Shown: positions 1 through 7,012, numbered from the stretch's first letter. The stretch is DNA of 64,000 nt from Aerosticca soli (GCF_003967035.1 NZ_AP018560.1:1449001-1513000); one strand, 5' to 3'. Numbers and translations are program-made. Notes: generated from the sequence alone by a model not told the origin.

Positions 1-1
1 G

Positions 2-571
2 GGTTTCAGCATCGTGTCGCGATTTGGCGAGCCGCCGGCCAAGCCGGTACCGGCTGCCGCGCCTGCGCCGGTGAATGATTGTTCGACCAAGGACAGTGAT
101 GGCGATGGCGTGAACGATTGCGACGACAAGTGCCCGGGTACACCGGCGGGCACGATGGTGGGTCCGGACGGTTGTGCGCAGAAGGTAGTGATCGATCTTC
201 GGGGCGTGAACTTCAAGTTCGACTATCCGAAGAAGGGTCACGTGAAGGCGGCGGAGATTGCCAAGGCCTTGGCCGAGCCGACCAGCGAGTCGTTGGCGAT
301 CCTGGATCAGGCGGTGGACACGCTCAAGCGTTATCCGGACGTCAAGGTGACGGTGGCCGGTTACACCGATTCGGTGGGTACGGACGAGTACAACCAGGCC
401 TTGTCGGAGCGTCGTGCGCAGATCGTGTATGACTATCTGACCAGTCACGGGATCGATCCGAGTCGTCTGCAGGGTCCGATTGGGCATGGCGAGAACGATC
501 CGATCGACACCAACGACACGCCCGAGGGTCGTGCGCGCAACCGTCGCACGGAGCTTCAGGTGCAGCAGTAA
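2..571 (+). CDS. OmpA-family outer-membrane protein, C-terminal part (5' end outside window)
   Basis: The reading frame is open to the first base of the window, so the gene is cut by the window edge. The first codons read GFSIVSRFG, which looks like the last strand of an OmpA beta-barrel. An Ala/Pro hinge follows, then a thrombospondin-3-like calcium motif (DSDGDGVNDCDDKCPGTPAG), then an OmpA-like peptidoglycan-binding domain with TDSVGTDEYNQALSERRA and ARNRRTEL. Members of the family anchor the outer membrane to peptidoglycan. A strong hairpin at 631-661 ends the transcript. The barrel part cannot be assessed here. Confidence 0.93.
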   Translation, partial: GFSIVSRFGEPPAKPVPAAAPAPVNDCSTKDSDGDGVNDCDDKCPGTPAGTMVGPDGCAQKVVIDLRGVNFKFDYPKKGHVKAAEIAKALAEPTSESLAILDQAVDTLKRYPDVKVTVAGYTDSVGTDEYNQALSERRAQIVYDYLTSHGIDPSRLQGPIGHGENDPIDTNDTPEGRARNRRTELQVQQ

Positions 572-630
572 GCCCGGGAGGGGTGCCGTGCCGGGTGGTC
601 TTTGGCCCGGCATCCGCAACGGGTCACTTC

Positions 631-668
631 GAATGCCCGCATCGGATCGATGCGGGCATTCGTGTTTA
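631..668 (+). terminator. intrinsic terminator of the OmpA gene
   Basis: Perfect 14-bp stem: 631-644 pairs with 648-661 around a GAT loop, followed by a modest T-containing tail (GTGTTTAC). It lies 60 bp past the OmpA stop and just before the left dif-like site, so it also insulates the prophage from read-through. Confidence 0.8.
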
Positions 669-701
669 CAGCCACGGGAAGAGAATGCGTTTCTTGCTTT
701 A

Positions 702-729
702 ATTTTACATAATAAACATTTTCTCAACC
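702..729 (+). repeat. left dif-like site (attL of filamentous prophage)
   Basis: Layout is an 11-bp XerD-type arm (ATTTTACATAA, 702-712), a 6-bp centre (TAAACA, 713-718) and a degenerate XerC-type arm (TTTTCTCAACC, 719-729). The first 19 bases match the right site at 7292-7310 except for one base. The arm order matches the reverse complement of E. coli dif. The poor right arm is what a phage-borne arm would look like after Xer integration. The site also encodes the end of the DUF3693 gene. Confidence 0.85.
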
Positions 730-1055
730 GAAACCTTCACGGCGTGAGCCGACGGGGCAGGGTTGATGCCGATGGCTAGCGCCATTGCCGCAGCCATTTG
801 AGCAAGTCGAAGCCAGACCTTTCGAGCTTCCGGGCTGCGTGCACGTTCCGCCTCGATCAGCGGCAACCACTTCGCCAGAGGTTCGCCGGTGACTTCGCAC
901 ATCCGGGCAACGCTTTCGGCATCTGGATGCGATTTGCCGTGCCGCCATCCGCTGATTGTTGCTCGCGTGATGTTTAGGGATTCTGCTGCTGCGTTGTCGG
1001 CGCCTATGTTCAGAGCTTTTTTGTAGCGGTCTAGCAGTACGAGCGAAGCGTTCAT
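705..1055 (-). CDS. DUF3693-type phage regulator, probable repressor
   Basis: 116 residues. The N-terminal half (roughly residues 5-45) reads as a helix-turn-helix: RYKKALNIGADNAAAESLN then ITRATISGWRHGKSHPD. This matches DUF3693 proteins of filamentous phages, which sit where RstR-type repressors sit. It is divergent from the replication gene, with palindromes between them. By position I infer that it represses the promoter at 1068-1096. The last codons (MFIM, stop) lie inside the left dif-like site, so its C-terminus depends on the integration state. Confidence 0.75.
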   Translation of the reverse strand: MNASLVLLDRYKKALNIGADNAAAESLNITRATISGWRHGKSHPDAESVARMCEVTGEPLAKWLPLIEAERARSPEARKVWLRLAQMAAAMALAIGINPAPSAHAVKVSVEKMFIM

Positions 1056-1067
1056 GTAAGAAACCTC

Positions 1068-1096
1068 TTGACACTGATGTCAGAGGGTACTATACA
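1068..1096 (+). promoter_or_regulatory. sigma70 promoter of the phage replication operon
   Basis: Consensus -35 TTGACA (1068-1073), 17-nt spacer, -10 TATACA (1091-1096), pointing at the Rep gene. A palindrome TGACA-CTGA-TGTCA (1069-1082) overlaps the -35, so a bound repressor would block RNA polymerase. Confidence 0.85.
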
Positions 1097-1104
1097 TCGC
1101 CCCG

Positions 1105-1123
1105 TGTCAGACCATCTCTGACA
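1105..1123. promoter_or_regulatory. palindromic operator, probable repressor site
   Basis: Perfect inverted repeat TGTCAGA-CCATC-TCTGACA, just downstream of the -10. The half-site TGTCAGA occurs again at 1078-1084 within the promoter. Two related sites bracketing one promoter fit cooperative repression by the divergent DUF3693 protein; this link is inferred. Confidence 0.7.
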
Positions 1124-1170
1124 GCAGGGGCCAGCTTGATGCACGCGCTATCCGCTTTGCCTTTCCTCGT

Positions 1171-1189
1171 AAGCGCCGCTTGGGCGCTT
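1171..1189 (+). other. hairpin in the Rep mRNA leader
   Basis: Perfect 7-bp stem AAGCGCC/GGCGCTT with a 5-nt loop, followed by a pyrimidine-rich stretch (CGCGTCTTCTTCTC), about 65 nt before the Rep start. It could attenuate replication-gene transcription or be part of the replication origin; the sequence does not decide. Confidence 0.4.
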
Positions 1190-1254
1190 CGCGTCTTCTT
1201 CTCGCTACGTCGTCTCGTCGCCCGTCAGCGCGCGACGCTTGAAGGAGTGCGTGC

Positions 1255-2295
1255 ATGAAGCGCGGCCTTCCAGGGGTCCCGGCGGCTAACAGGGGACCTA
1301 CCAACCTTAACAGCCGGCTTCCGATGATCGCGGACTTTCTGCGTTTCACGGTGGCTGAGCGGCATGTGTTGGGCGATGCCTACGATGCCGACGCCCAGGC
1401 GCGCCGGGTCTACGAGTTCTTGCAGGAGTTCTTCCCTGGTAGCGGTATCGTCATGGAAGCGGAGCGGCGCGGTGGTCGGCGCGGCTATACCTATCACTTC
1501 GAGTTGCTCACGCCGGACGGTCAGCCGTGCGGCGACGTCTCTTTCGGCGGCGACCGTCAGCGGGGCACCGCGTCCATTGAGTTGACCGGCGCAGGATGCG
1601 CCCGCGTTACGGCGGCGCGACCCTTCGCGGAAGCGTGGGGTCACGTCCGCCGCCTGTTGGACGCGGTGGGCGCTAGGATCACCGAGTACCATGCCGCGCA
1701 CGACGACTATGCCGGCACGCGCAATCTGGCGACCGCCCTTGAGATGTACGAGGCCGGCCAGTTCGACGGTGCTTTCAAGCGGCCCGCCATCCAGCGCCTG
1801 GGCTGGAACGATGGCAGCGGCTTCACCCTGTACATAGGCAAGAAGACGGCCACCCGTCAGCTCGTCGTGTACGAGAAGGGCAGGGAGCAGGGCTTGCGTG
1901 ACGGTGACGAGGGTGTGAACTGGGTTCGGTGGGAGGCCCGGTTCTACGCCCGCAATCGGCCGATCCCGACTGCTGTTCTCGAGGCGCCATGGGAATTCGT
2001 CGTCAGCGAGTACCCGGCCTTGAGCTGGATCAGCGCCGTCATGTCGTCCTTTCGTACGGCCGTCGAGCGTTCCAAGGCCAACATTTTTCGCGCCCTTCGT
2101 CATTGCCGCCGCCAGTACGGCGGCCTTCTGAACCTTGTCGCTGAATTGAGTTTGGACGATCACGCCCTCGGTGCGTTTGTCCGTCGTCGCATCGCGCGGT
2201 CATGTCGGCCGCGCTGGTTGCAAGAAAACCCGCTTGGTCGGGAATCCATAGGCGTTGCATTCGCCGCATTTGTCACCGCCGAACCATCTGTCTAG
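1255..2295 (+). CDS. phage replication initiation protein (RstA/pII-like)
   Basis: 346 residues. ATG preceded by AAGGAG with 7-nt spacing. The core (MIADFLRFTV, AEAWGHVRRLLDAVGARITE, AHDDY, GFTLYIGKK, WVRWEARF) is the pattern of the Rep_trans/replication initiation factor family of filamentous phages and rolling-circle plasmids, which nick the plus-strand origin. First gene of the rightward operon, under the repressed promoter. The last 35 residues are less protein-like and could reflect drift. Family confidence is good; the catalytic Tyr is not assigned. Confidence 0.85.
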   Translation: MKRGLPGVPAANRGPTNLNSRLPMIADFLRFTVAERHVLGDAYDADAQARRVYEFLQEFFPGSGIVMEAERRGGRRGYTYHFELLTPDGQPCGDVSFGGDRQRGTASIELTGAGCARVTAARPFAEAWGHVRRLLDAVGARITEYHAAHDDYAGTRNLATALEMYEAGQFDGAFKRPAIQRLGWNDGSGFTLYIGKKTATRQLVVYEKGREQGLRDGDEGVNWVRWEARFYARNRPIPTAVLEAPWEFVVSEYPALSWISAVMSSFRTAVERSKANIFRALRHCRRQYGGLLNLVAELSLDDHALGAFVRRRIARSCRPRWLQENPLGRESIGVAFAAFVTAEPSV

Positions 2296-2312
2296 ATCAC
2301 GGAGAAACAGTC

Positions 2313-2600
2313 ATGTCTACGCATCCTAACTACACCATTTTGCGCGCCTATAACGAGGTTCGCATTACTCCAGATCGTAACGATCCGTCGCGCCGTCATG
2401 GATTCCAGACCTGCGGCATTGTGAAAGGCGAGGGCAGGGTTGAAGAGTTCGAGCAGTATTTTGATCCTTCCAAAAATTCGCACTTCCTGCCGCCTGGCGA
2501 TTATCAGGTCAGGGCGACCGGCTTATATCTCGACCGCAATGGCCGGCTTCAGATCGGCCGCGAGTTCGTGCCCATTAAGGCGGACTCCAAGGCTGCCTGA
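2313..2600 (+). CDS. probable phage ssDNA-binding protein (gpV-type)
   Basis: 95 residues, GGAG 8 nt before the ATG. It sits directly after Rep, the usual place of the gpV ssDNA-binding protein that coats plus strands. The sequence (FQTCGIVKGEGRVEEFEQYF, LPPGDYQVRATGLYLDRNGR, REFVPIK) has a beta-rich look consistent with a small OB-fold protein. Assignment rests on position and composition, not on a diagnostic motif. Confidence 0.65.
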   Translation: MSTHPNYTILRAYNEVRITPDRNDPSRRHGFQTCGIVKGEGRVEEFEQYFDPSKNSHFLPPGDYQVRATGLYLDRNGRLQIGREFVPIKADSKAA

Positions 2601-2626
2601 TGCGATAGGGATGCGAAGGGCGAAGT

Positions 2627-2647
2627 CCCAGCCGGTTTCCGGCTGGG
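2627..2647. other. perfect stem-loop between gpV-type and minor coat genes
   Basis: 9-bp stem CCCAGCCGG/CCGGCTGGG around a TTT loop, without a following T-run; a second short CCCC-GAA-GGGG hairpin follows near 2680. In filamentous phages hairpins here act as terminators, packaging signals or origins. The role is undetermined. Confidence 0.5.
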
Positions 2648-2723
2648 ATGAGGCGAAAGCCGAACCCGTAGCAGCCCGGCCCCGAAGGGGATCGCCAAAC
2701 CGTTCTCCGAAAAACCTTTTCTG

Positions 2724-2945
2724 ATGAGTGAGCCCCTGCCCATGAACGAATCTCTGTTGCAGATGGCTTGCGATGCCGCAGACCTGGACACCACGACCGG
2801 GATTTGCACGCATCCGGTCTGGATTCATCAGCAGGGGCTTTTGCCTGAACTAGACGCCTCGTCCGGCGTCGCCGTATCTGTCGCGATTTTGGCCTGCTGG
2901 GCGACGGCATACGTTTATCGCGTACTCCGGCGGGCTGGAGACTGA
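2724..2945 (+). CDS. small phage membrane protein, possible pVII/pIX-type
   Basis: 73 residues with one hydrophobic segment near residues 48-63 (VAVSVAILACWATAYVYRVL) ending in basic RRAGD. It precedes the coat gene, where Ff-type phages carry minor tip proteins. No clear Shine-Dalgarno precedes the ATG; an in-frame ATG at 2742 is an alternative. Function is inferred from topology and place only. Confidence 0.55.
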   Translation: MSEPLPMNESLLQMACDAADLDTTTGICTHPVWIHQQGLLPELDASSGVAVSVAILACWATAYVYRVLRRAGD

Positions 2946-2948
2946 AGC

Positions 2949-3149
2949 ATGAACACGATGAAGTTGAAGGTTGGTGCTGGCCTCGTGGCCGGTTCGCTCT
3001 CCCCGCTTTTTGCGTTTGCTGCGGTGGATACCACCGATATCGTTTCCACCATTGGCGAAGCTGCGACGGCTGGTGCTGCGATTGGCGTTGCCGTCTTGTC
3101 GATGCATTACGGCATCAAGCTGTACAAGTGGATCAAGGGGGCCGGTTAA
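2949..3149 (+). CDS. phage major coat protein (pVIII-like)
   Basis: 66 residues. Signal peptide MNTMKLKVGAGLVAGS... cleaved after AFA (residue 24) gives a mature protein of about 42 residues. The mature form has an acidic N-terminus (AVDTTDIV), a central hydrophobic helix (AATAGAAIGVAVLSM) and a basic C-terminus (YGIKLYKWIKGAG), the classical pVIII layout in which lysines contact DNA. GGAG lies 9 nt upstream. The 32-bp palindrome immediately downstream is well placed to uncouple its high expression from the next gene. Confidence 0.85.
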   Translation: MNTMKLKVGAGLVAGSLSPLFAFAAVDTTDIVSTIGEAATAGAAIGVAVLSMHYGIKLYKWIKGAG

Positions 3150-3158
3150 GACCGGAGG

Positions 3159-3190
3159 ATTAGGGGACAAACGTACGTTTGTCCCCTAAT
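3159..3190. terminator. 32-bp perfect palindrome after the coat gene
   Basis: Two 16-bp arms (3159-3174 and 3175-3190) are exact reverse complements with no spacer; each half contains TTAGGGGACAAACG or its complement. Placed 9 bp after the coat stop, it could act as the gVIII-type terminator, although no T-run follows. The GGGGACAAA/TTTGTCCCC arms also resemble REP-like elements mobilised by Y1 transposases in proteobacteria. Confidence 0.65.
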
Positions 3191-3253
3191 TCGCAGGTAT
3201 TAACCTATCGTCATGGCCGGATATTTCGTACTTATCGCAATGCTGGGGGCTGG

Positions 3254-4573
3254 ATGGATACTATTCGGGCCATCGCGGGACGATTGATTATTTACGCCAT
3301 TTTGTTTTTTCCCTTACTTTCTAAAGCTGACGATTATTCTTGGTGTCCATCCATGCAGAACGCATACGAGTATTGTCAAGCGAATTTTCTTCATGAAAAT
3401 TATGTTACATGTAAACCTTATGTCGCTTTGGGCAGAACTCTTATCGTGGCCTTTGATGCTGCTGGCAATGGTGGGCAGGGAGTTCCCTATGAGCCTTGTT
3501 CGGTTGCGGATAGATGCAATTCCAAGTCTCCATTTTTTTCTATTTTTAACGGCAATCAAAACGACGGTATTTGTGATGATGGTTGCGGTTTCGCCGTTGA
3601 TATGTCGGCCGGTATAACCATCACGCGCAATGCTTCCGGTGCTAGCGCTGTGGCTGCGACGTGGAAGCCTACCGGTGCCACGTGTGACGGTTCGGGAGGT
3701 GGTGCGACGAATGACCCGCCGCCGAATACGCCGCAAAGCTATCTTCCGAAACCTGCCGTTATCAGCAAGCCTTGCGGTGGCGGCAGTTGCTATGATCCTG
3801 GAACCGATCAGTATTGCGCCACGTCTGGCGGCCAGCAGTTTTGCGTGCCCGGTTCCAAGGCTCGCACCTCTGGCGGCTGTGCGTCGAGTGGTGACGCCAC
3901 CTTGTGCGTGGGTTCGCCGCCGCCTGCACCGCCCAATCCGCCCATTGTCGATCCTGCAACGCAGGTACGCCAGCAAGACAAGTACACGCAACAAACGAAT
4001 GGTGGGCCTGTTCAGCAAGTGACAGCCAATGTATTTACTGCTTCGCCCAGCACGCAAACGAGCAGCGGGCAGGGACCTACTGACAGCGGTCCGGCTCCTG
4101 CCAGTACGGCGCCGGCGAAACCTGGCAGTTATGGCGACGGTGGCGATTGCAACAGTCCGCCGGTGTGCAGCGGTGATGCGGTGCTGTGCGGTATCGCGCG
4201 TGAGACTTGGCGCAATCGGTGTTCGGCCAAGACGAGTGCGGATCAGGCGCGCAAGGATTTGGTCGGTGACGGCACGCCGCCCGGCGACGCGCCGGCGCCT
4301 GGGCGTAGCCCGAGCGCCGATGGTGTGTGGAGCGACACGGCGAGCACGGGCGACTCGATCGCCGACGCCGCCAATCGGGGCGAGTACGACCAAAGCGGGC
4401 TGGGGTTTGCGTCCACCTGTCCGCTGCATGACATGAGTGTGTCCCTGCCGGGCGGCCGCTCGTTCGTGATTCCGTTCGGCAAGGGCTGCGAACTGGGCGG
4501 CTGGTTGCGCGCCATCGTGATTGCCTTCGCCTTCTTCGCCGCCGCCCGTATCACTGCCGGAGGGTCTGCCTGA
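3254..4573 (+). CDS. phage adsorption protein (pIII-like)
   Basis: 439 residues from ATG 3254; an upstream in-frame TTG inside the palindrome is rejected. Signal peptide (residues 1-25, ends LLSKA), a Cys-rich N-terminal domain, long Gly/Pro/Thr linkers, a conserved C-terminal block (ANRGEYDQSGLGFASTCPL, LPGGRSFVIPF) and a C-terminal membrane helix. This is the pIII layout: receptor domains, linkers, membrane-anchored C domain. The first ~400 bp is clearly AT-richer than the rest, a sign of exchanged receptor specificity. Overlaps the next gene as TGATG. Its 3' end is repeated inverted at 7063-7290. Confidence 0.82.
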   Translation: MDTIRAIAGRLIIYAILFFPLLSKADDYSWCPSMQNAYEYCQANFLHENYVTCKPYVALGRTLIVAFDAAGNGGQGVPYEPCSVADRCNSKSPFFSIFNGNQNDGICDDGCGFAVDMSAGITITRNASGASAVAATWKPTGATCDGSGGGATNDPPPNTPQSYLPKPAVISKPCGGGSCYDPGTDQYCATSGGQQFCVPGSKARTSGGCASSGDATLCVGSPPPAPPNPPIVDPATQVRQQDKYTQQTNGGPVQQVTANVFTASPSTQTSSGQGPTDSGPAPASTAPAKPGSYGDGGDCNSPPVCSGDAVLCGIARETWRNRCSAKTSADQARKDLVGDGTPPGDAPAPGRSPSADGVWSDTASTGDSIADAANRGEYDQSGLGFASTCPLHDMSVSLPGGRSFVIPFGKGCELGGWLRAIVIAFAFFAAARITAGGSA

Positions 4574-4576
4574 TGC
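4349..4576 (+). repeat. 228-bp inverted repeat, copy 1 (3' end of adsorption gene)
   Basis: Reverse complement of 7063-7290 with a single mismatch (4359/7280) over 228 bp. It covers the last 75 codons of the pIII-like gene and the first bases of the pVI-like gene. One copy is functional coding sequence, the other a promoterless fragment. Confidence 0.95.
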
Positions 4577-4854
4577 CTTTGGTCATGGCGTGGATTGGTC
4601 GAGTCCTGTTGAGCGTAGCCGGTGAGTTTGTGGTGCGCGCAATCATCGGGGCAGGGGTGGGCATTGCGACATATCACTTTGTCGTTGCGCCTGTGCGTCA
4701 GCAGATCGCCATGCGTTTGAGCGTGGCCGGCGATCTCGCGCAGTATGTCGGTTTTCTCGGCATCGACACGGCTATTACCATCATCCTGAGTGCCTGGGTC
4801 GGTCGCACGGCCGTCAACAGTGCCAAGGCATTTTTCGTGAAGAAGGCCAGCTGA
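4573..4854 (+). CDS. phage minor coat protein (DUF2523, pVI-like)
   Basis: 93 residues, mostly hydrophobic, with membrane segments near residues 8-20, 24-40 and 60-78. DUF2523 proteins occupy the pVI position between pIII and Zot in CTX-phi- and Pf-type phages and help cap the virion. The start overlaps the upstream stop (TGATG) and its own stop overlaps the Zot start, so the three genes are translationally coupled. Confidence 0.78.
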   Translation: MPLVMAWIGRVLLSVAGEFVVRAIIGAGVGIATYHFVVAPVRQQIAMRLSVAGDLAQYVGFLGIDTAITIILSAWVGRTAVNSAKAFFVKKAS

Positions 4855-6017
4855 TGCCCGTCAAACTGTATACGGGCCTTCCTGGCGCCGGTAAGACCTT
4901 GGGCCTGGTGCATGAGATGCTCAAGCTTCGCCAGGAAGAGCCGGGCCGGCCGGTGTTCGTGTACGGCGTCAACGGTCTTAAGGATGGCATCGCCTCGCCG
5001 CTCACGGATGACGAAGTGCGCCGGTGGGACGAGCTGCCGCCTGGTTCAATCGTCTGCATCGATGAGTGCCAAGAGCTGATGCCCGTTGAGCGCGGCAACA
5101 CGCCCGAGTGGATCCGCAAACTCTCGAAGGTGCGCCATCACGGCATCGATTTCATTCTCACGACGCAGCATCCGGCGTTGATGAGCGCGTATGTCCGTCG
5201 CCTGGTGGATATGCACGTGCATCTCGTCCGCAAGTTCAACACTCACGTGGTAGACCGCTACCAGTGGGGCCGCTGCATGGATGATCCCGAAAAGCGGTTT
5301 GCGCAAAAGAGCGCGATTTCGAGCCTCTGGACGCATCCCAAGGAGGTGTTCGAGCTTTACAAGTCCGCCAGTCTGCACACGATGAAGCGCCGGATACCGG
5401 CGAAGGTCTATTACTTCATCGCCCTGTTGGTGATCGGTGTTGCTGCGGTGATCTCGGTCCCGTTCCTGATTCGGCGTGCTCAACAGCACAATGTTGAGAC
5501 GATCACGGCGGGCACGACGCCGGCGACGAAAGAGCAGGGCGGCGCATCTTCGTCTAGCGATCCCGATCAAGGTTTGCGACGGTCTGATTTCGAGGCGTGG
5601 ATGCGGCCGCGTGTGCCGGGTTTGCCGTGGTCTGCGCCGGCCTATGACAACCTGCAAGTGCGCAGTGTGCCAAGGCTGTTTTGCATTGCCGTCGATGATG
5701 GTCGTTGCACGTGTCACACCGAGCAGGGCACGCGGTATGAGATGCCGGCCGATCGGTGTCGGTCCATCGCCGCGAACGGCATTTACAATCCTTTCGTGGG
5801 TGACGAGCAGCTGCAGACGGCCGAGCAGCGACAAGAGGCGGCGGTGCAGCCGCGCCAGCTGTCGCCGGCAGGGCCGGCGATTGCTGGTGGGGCTGTGACC
5901 GCCGACGATGCAGCGGACGCAGGCTGGCCGCGTGCGACGGCGGCGGCGTATGTGCCGCCAGAGTTCCACGCTTGGAATCCGGATGCGCTGGGCGAGCGTG
6001 GCGCGTTCAAGCGGTAG
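4854..6017 (+). CDS. zot: Zot/pI-like phage assembly ATPase
   Basis: 387 residues. N-terminal P-loop ATPase: Walker A GLPGAGKT (residues 8-15), Walker B IVCIDECQ (about 66-73), then TTQHPALM. A single membrane helix near residues 186-206 (YYFIALLVIGVAAVISV) follows, with a periplasmic tail carrying a Cys-rich patch (CIAVDDGRCTC). This is the Zot/pI architecture that drives extrusion of filamentous virions through the inner membrane. Calling it a toxin would rest on Vibrio history only; assembly is the supported role. Confidence 0.92.
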   Translation: MPVKLYTGLPGAGKTLGLVHEMLKLRQEEPGRPVFVYGVNGLKDGIASPLTDDEVRRWDELPPGSIVCIDECQELMPVERGNTPEWIRKLSKVRHHGIDFILTTQHPALMSAYVRRLVDMHVHLVRKFNTHVVDRYQWGRCMDDPEKRFAQKSAISSLWTHPKEVFELYKSASLHTMKRRIPAKVYYFIALLVIGVAAVISVPFLIRRAQQHNVETITAGTTPATKEQGGASSSSDPDQGLRRSDFEAWMRPRVPGLPWSAPAYDNLQVRSVPRLFCIAVDDGRCTCHTEQGTRYEMPADRCRSIAANGIYNPFVGDEQLQTAEQRQEAAVQPRQLSPAGPAIAGGAVTADDAADAGWPRATAAAYVPPEFHAWNPDALGERGAFKR

Positions 6018-6382
6018 TGCGTCATCTCGCATCGCCTGCTGCGCGGCTGGTTTCGTGCTGATCCCAACGTGTGAGCTTGCACGTTCTTGGGCCGCAGGCC
6101 CGAGCGACTGGAAGGAGCGTCCCTAGGCCGGCCGTATCGTCTGTCATGTCGCATGCCTTCCCCGGCCGCATCCCTTGCCGCCCGTTCCTTCGGTAGTTAC
6201 CTTCTCTCGCCGAACCGCTTTTTGCTAATTCAGCGCCCGGCGTTCGGGCCGAAACTGCCTGGCAGTTTCGGCAAAACCTGTGGACGGTGGATGGTCTTTA
6301 GCCGGGCCTGCTTTGCGCTCGAGCGTGGACCCGTAGGGGCCGCGTGCCGTACGCTTTTTCGGGGAGCTACAGGGGTCAGACG
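6018..6382. other. non-coding phage region with stem-loops
   Basis: 365 bp without a supported gene. It holds a perfect 12-bp inverted repeat (6248-6259 / 6261-6272, GCCGAAACTGCC-T-GGCAGTTTCGGC) and a smaller GGGCC-GCA-GGCCC hairpin near 6090. This is the only long gene-free stretch inside the phage, so it is the best place for an origin or packaging signal. The inference is by position only. Confidence 0.5.
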
Positions 6383-6745
6383 ATGGACGGTTCAGCGAAG
6401 ATCGCTTTGGGCATCATCGGCGCGGCGGTTGTGCTGGTGGTGGGCTATGTGCTTTATCACGAGTTCGACAGGGCTCGGGACATTCGCCAGGCGCAGGAGG
6501 TGATGCAGGGCATCACCGACTACGCCCAGCAGGAGCTTGAACAGGAGCAGCGCCAGGCGCAGCAAAGCGCAGCCTTACGGGCTGCGCAGCAGGCGGCCGA
6601 GCGAGCCCGCTACCAGCTCGCCGATGACATGCAGTGCGTCGGCGGGTATGTCGTCCGCGTCAACGGCACCACGTATACGCAGATCGGTTCGATCGCTGCT
6701 CCTGTCCGTTGCGTTGGGCGCGTAGCCGATCGGCCTCTGCGTTGA
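6383..6745 (+). CDS. hypothetical phage membrane protein with coiled-coil
   Basis: 120 residues from ATG 6383 (AGGGG, 7-nt spacing). One N-terminal membrane helix (IALGIIGAAVVLVVGYVLY, residues 6-24), then a Gln/Glu/Ala-rich likely coiled-coil (about 45-80), and a C-terminal motif with two Cys (MQCVGGYVVRVNGTTYTQI, VRCVG). A start 39 bp upstream lacks a ribosome-binding site. Function not recognised; the layout suits an accessory assembly or superinfection protein. Its 3' half overlaps the opposite-strand gene 6575-7012. Confidence 0.6.
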   Translation: MDGSAKIALGIIGAAVVLVVGYVLYHEFDRARDIRQAQEVMQGITDYAQQELEQEQRQAQQSAALRAAQQAAERARYQLADDMQCVGGYVVRVNGTTYTQIGSIAAPVRCVGRVADRPLR

Positions 6746-7012
6746 GTAGCGGCTTTGGATTTTGAGCCAGGTCAGGAATTGTCCGAGTACCTCGTGCTTC
6801 ATCGTGATGTTGCCGTAAGCGCGAGGCGGATGCAGGCGAGGACCGCGCAGGCGCCAGCCTTGCCAGGGTCCGACCAGGTCGATTCGGTTTCTTCTCACGT
6901 CATAGCTGAGTTGCGCGAGCTCGTGCAGCGTCACGCGATAGCCGGCGTCGGTCGTGAATTCTTGGCGCTGGTCGTCGTAGTGCCACGGCAAGCGGTTGCG
7001 TGGGCGTCCCAT
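6575..7012 (-). CDS. hypothetical phage protein, antisense-overlapping
   Basis: 145 residues from the ATG at 7012, preceded by AGGAG with 8-nt spacing; the longer upstream start has no such site. The first ~95 residues are protein-like (MGRPRNRLPWHYDDQRQEF, YRVTLHELAQLSYDVRRN, PWQGWRLRGPRLHPP). GWRLRG followed by a Pro-rich turn is loosely like the DUF3653 module seen in the XafT-like gene at 7391. The last ~50 residues lie opposite the 6383-6745 gene. Opposite strand to the assembly genes suggests a regulator, but that is a guess. Confidence 0.5.
   Translation of the reverse strand: MGRPRNRLPWHYDDQRQEFTTDAGYRVTLHELAQLSYDVRRNRIDLVGPWQGWRLRGPRLHPPRAYGNITMKHEVLGQFLTWLKIQSRYSTQRPIGYAPNATDRSSDRTDLRIRGAVDADDIPADALHVIGELVAGSLGRLLRSP

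Noticed and set aside
3314..4429. 371-codon minus-strand ORF over the adsorption gene
   Set aside because: Arg/Thr-rich antisense shadow with no ribosome-binding site; the plus-strand protein has a signal peptide and a conserved C-terminus.
4854..6017. Zot as a host-cell toxin
   Set aside because: The sequence supports a phage assembly ATPase of the pI type; nothing visible argues for toxin activity.
5046..6032. 328-codon minus-strand ORF opposite zot
   Set aside because: Shadow frame; the plus strand has clear Walker motifs and a membrane helix.
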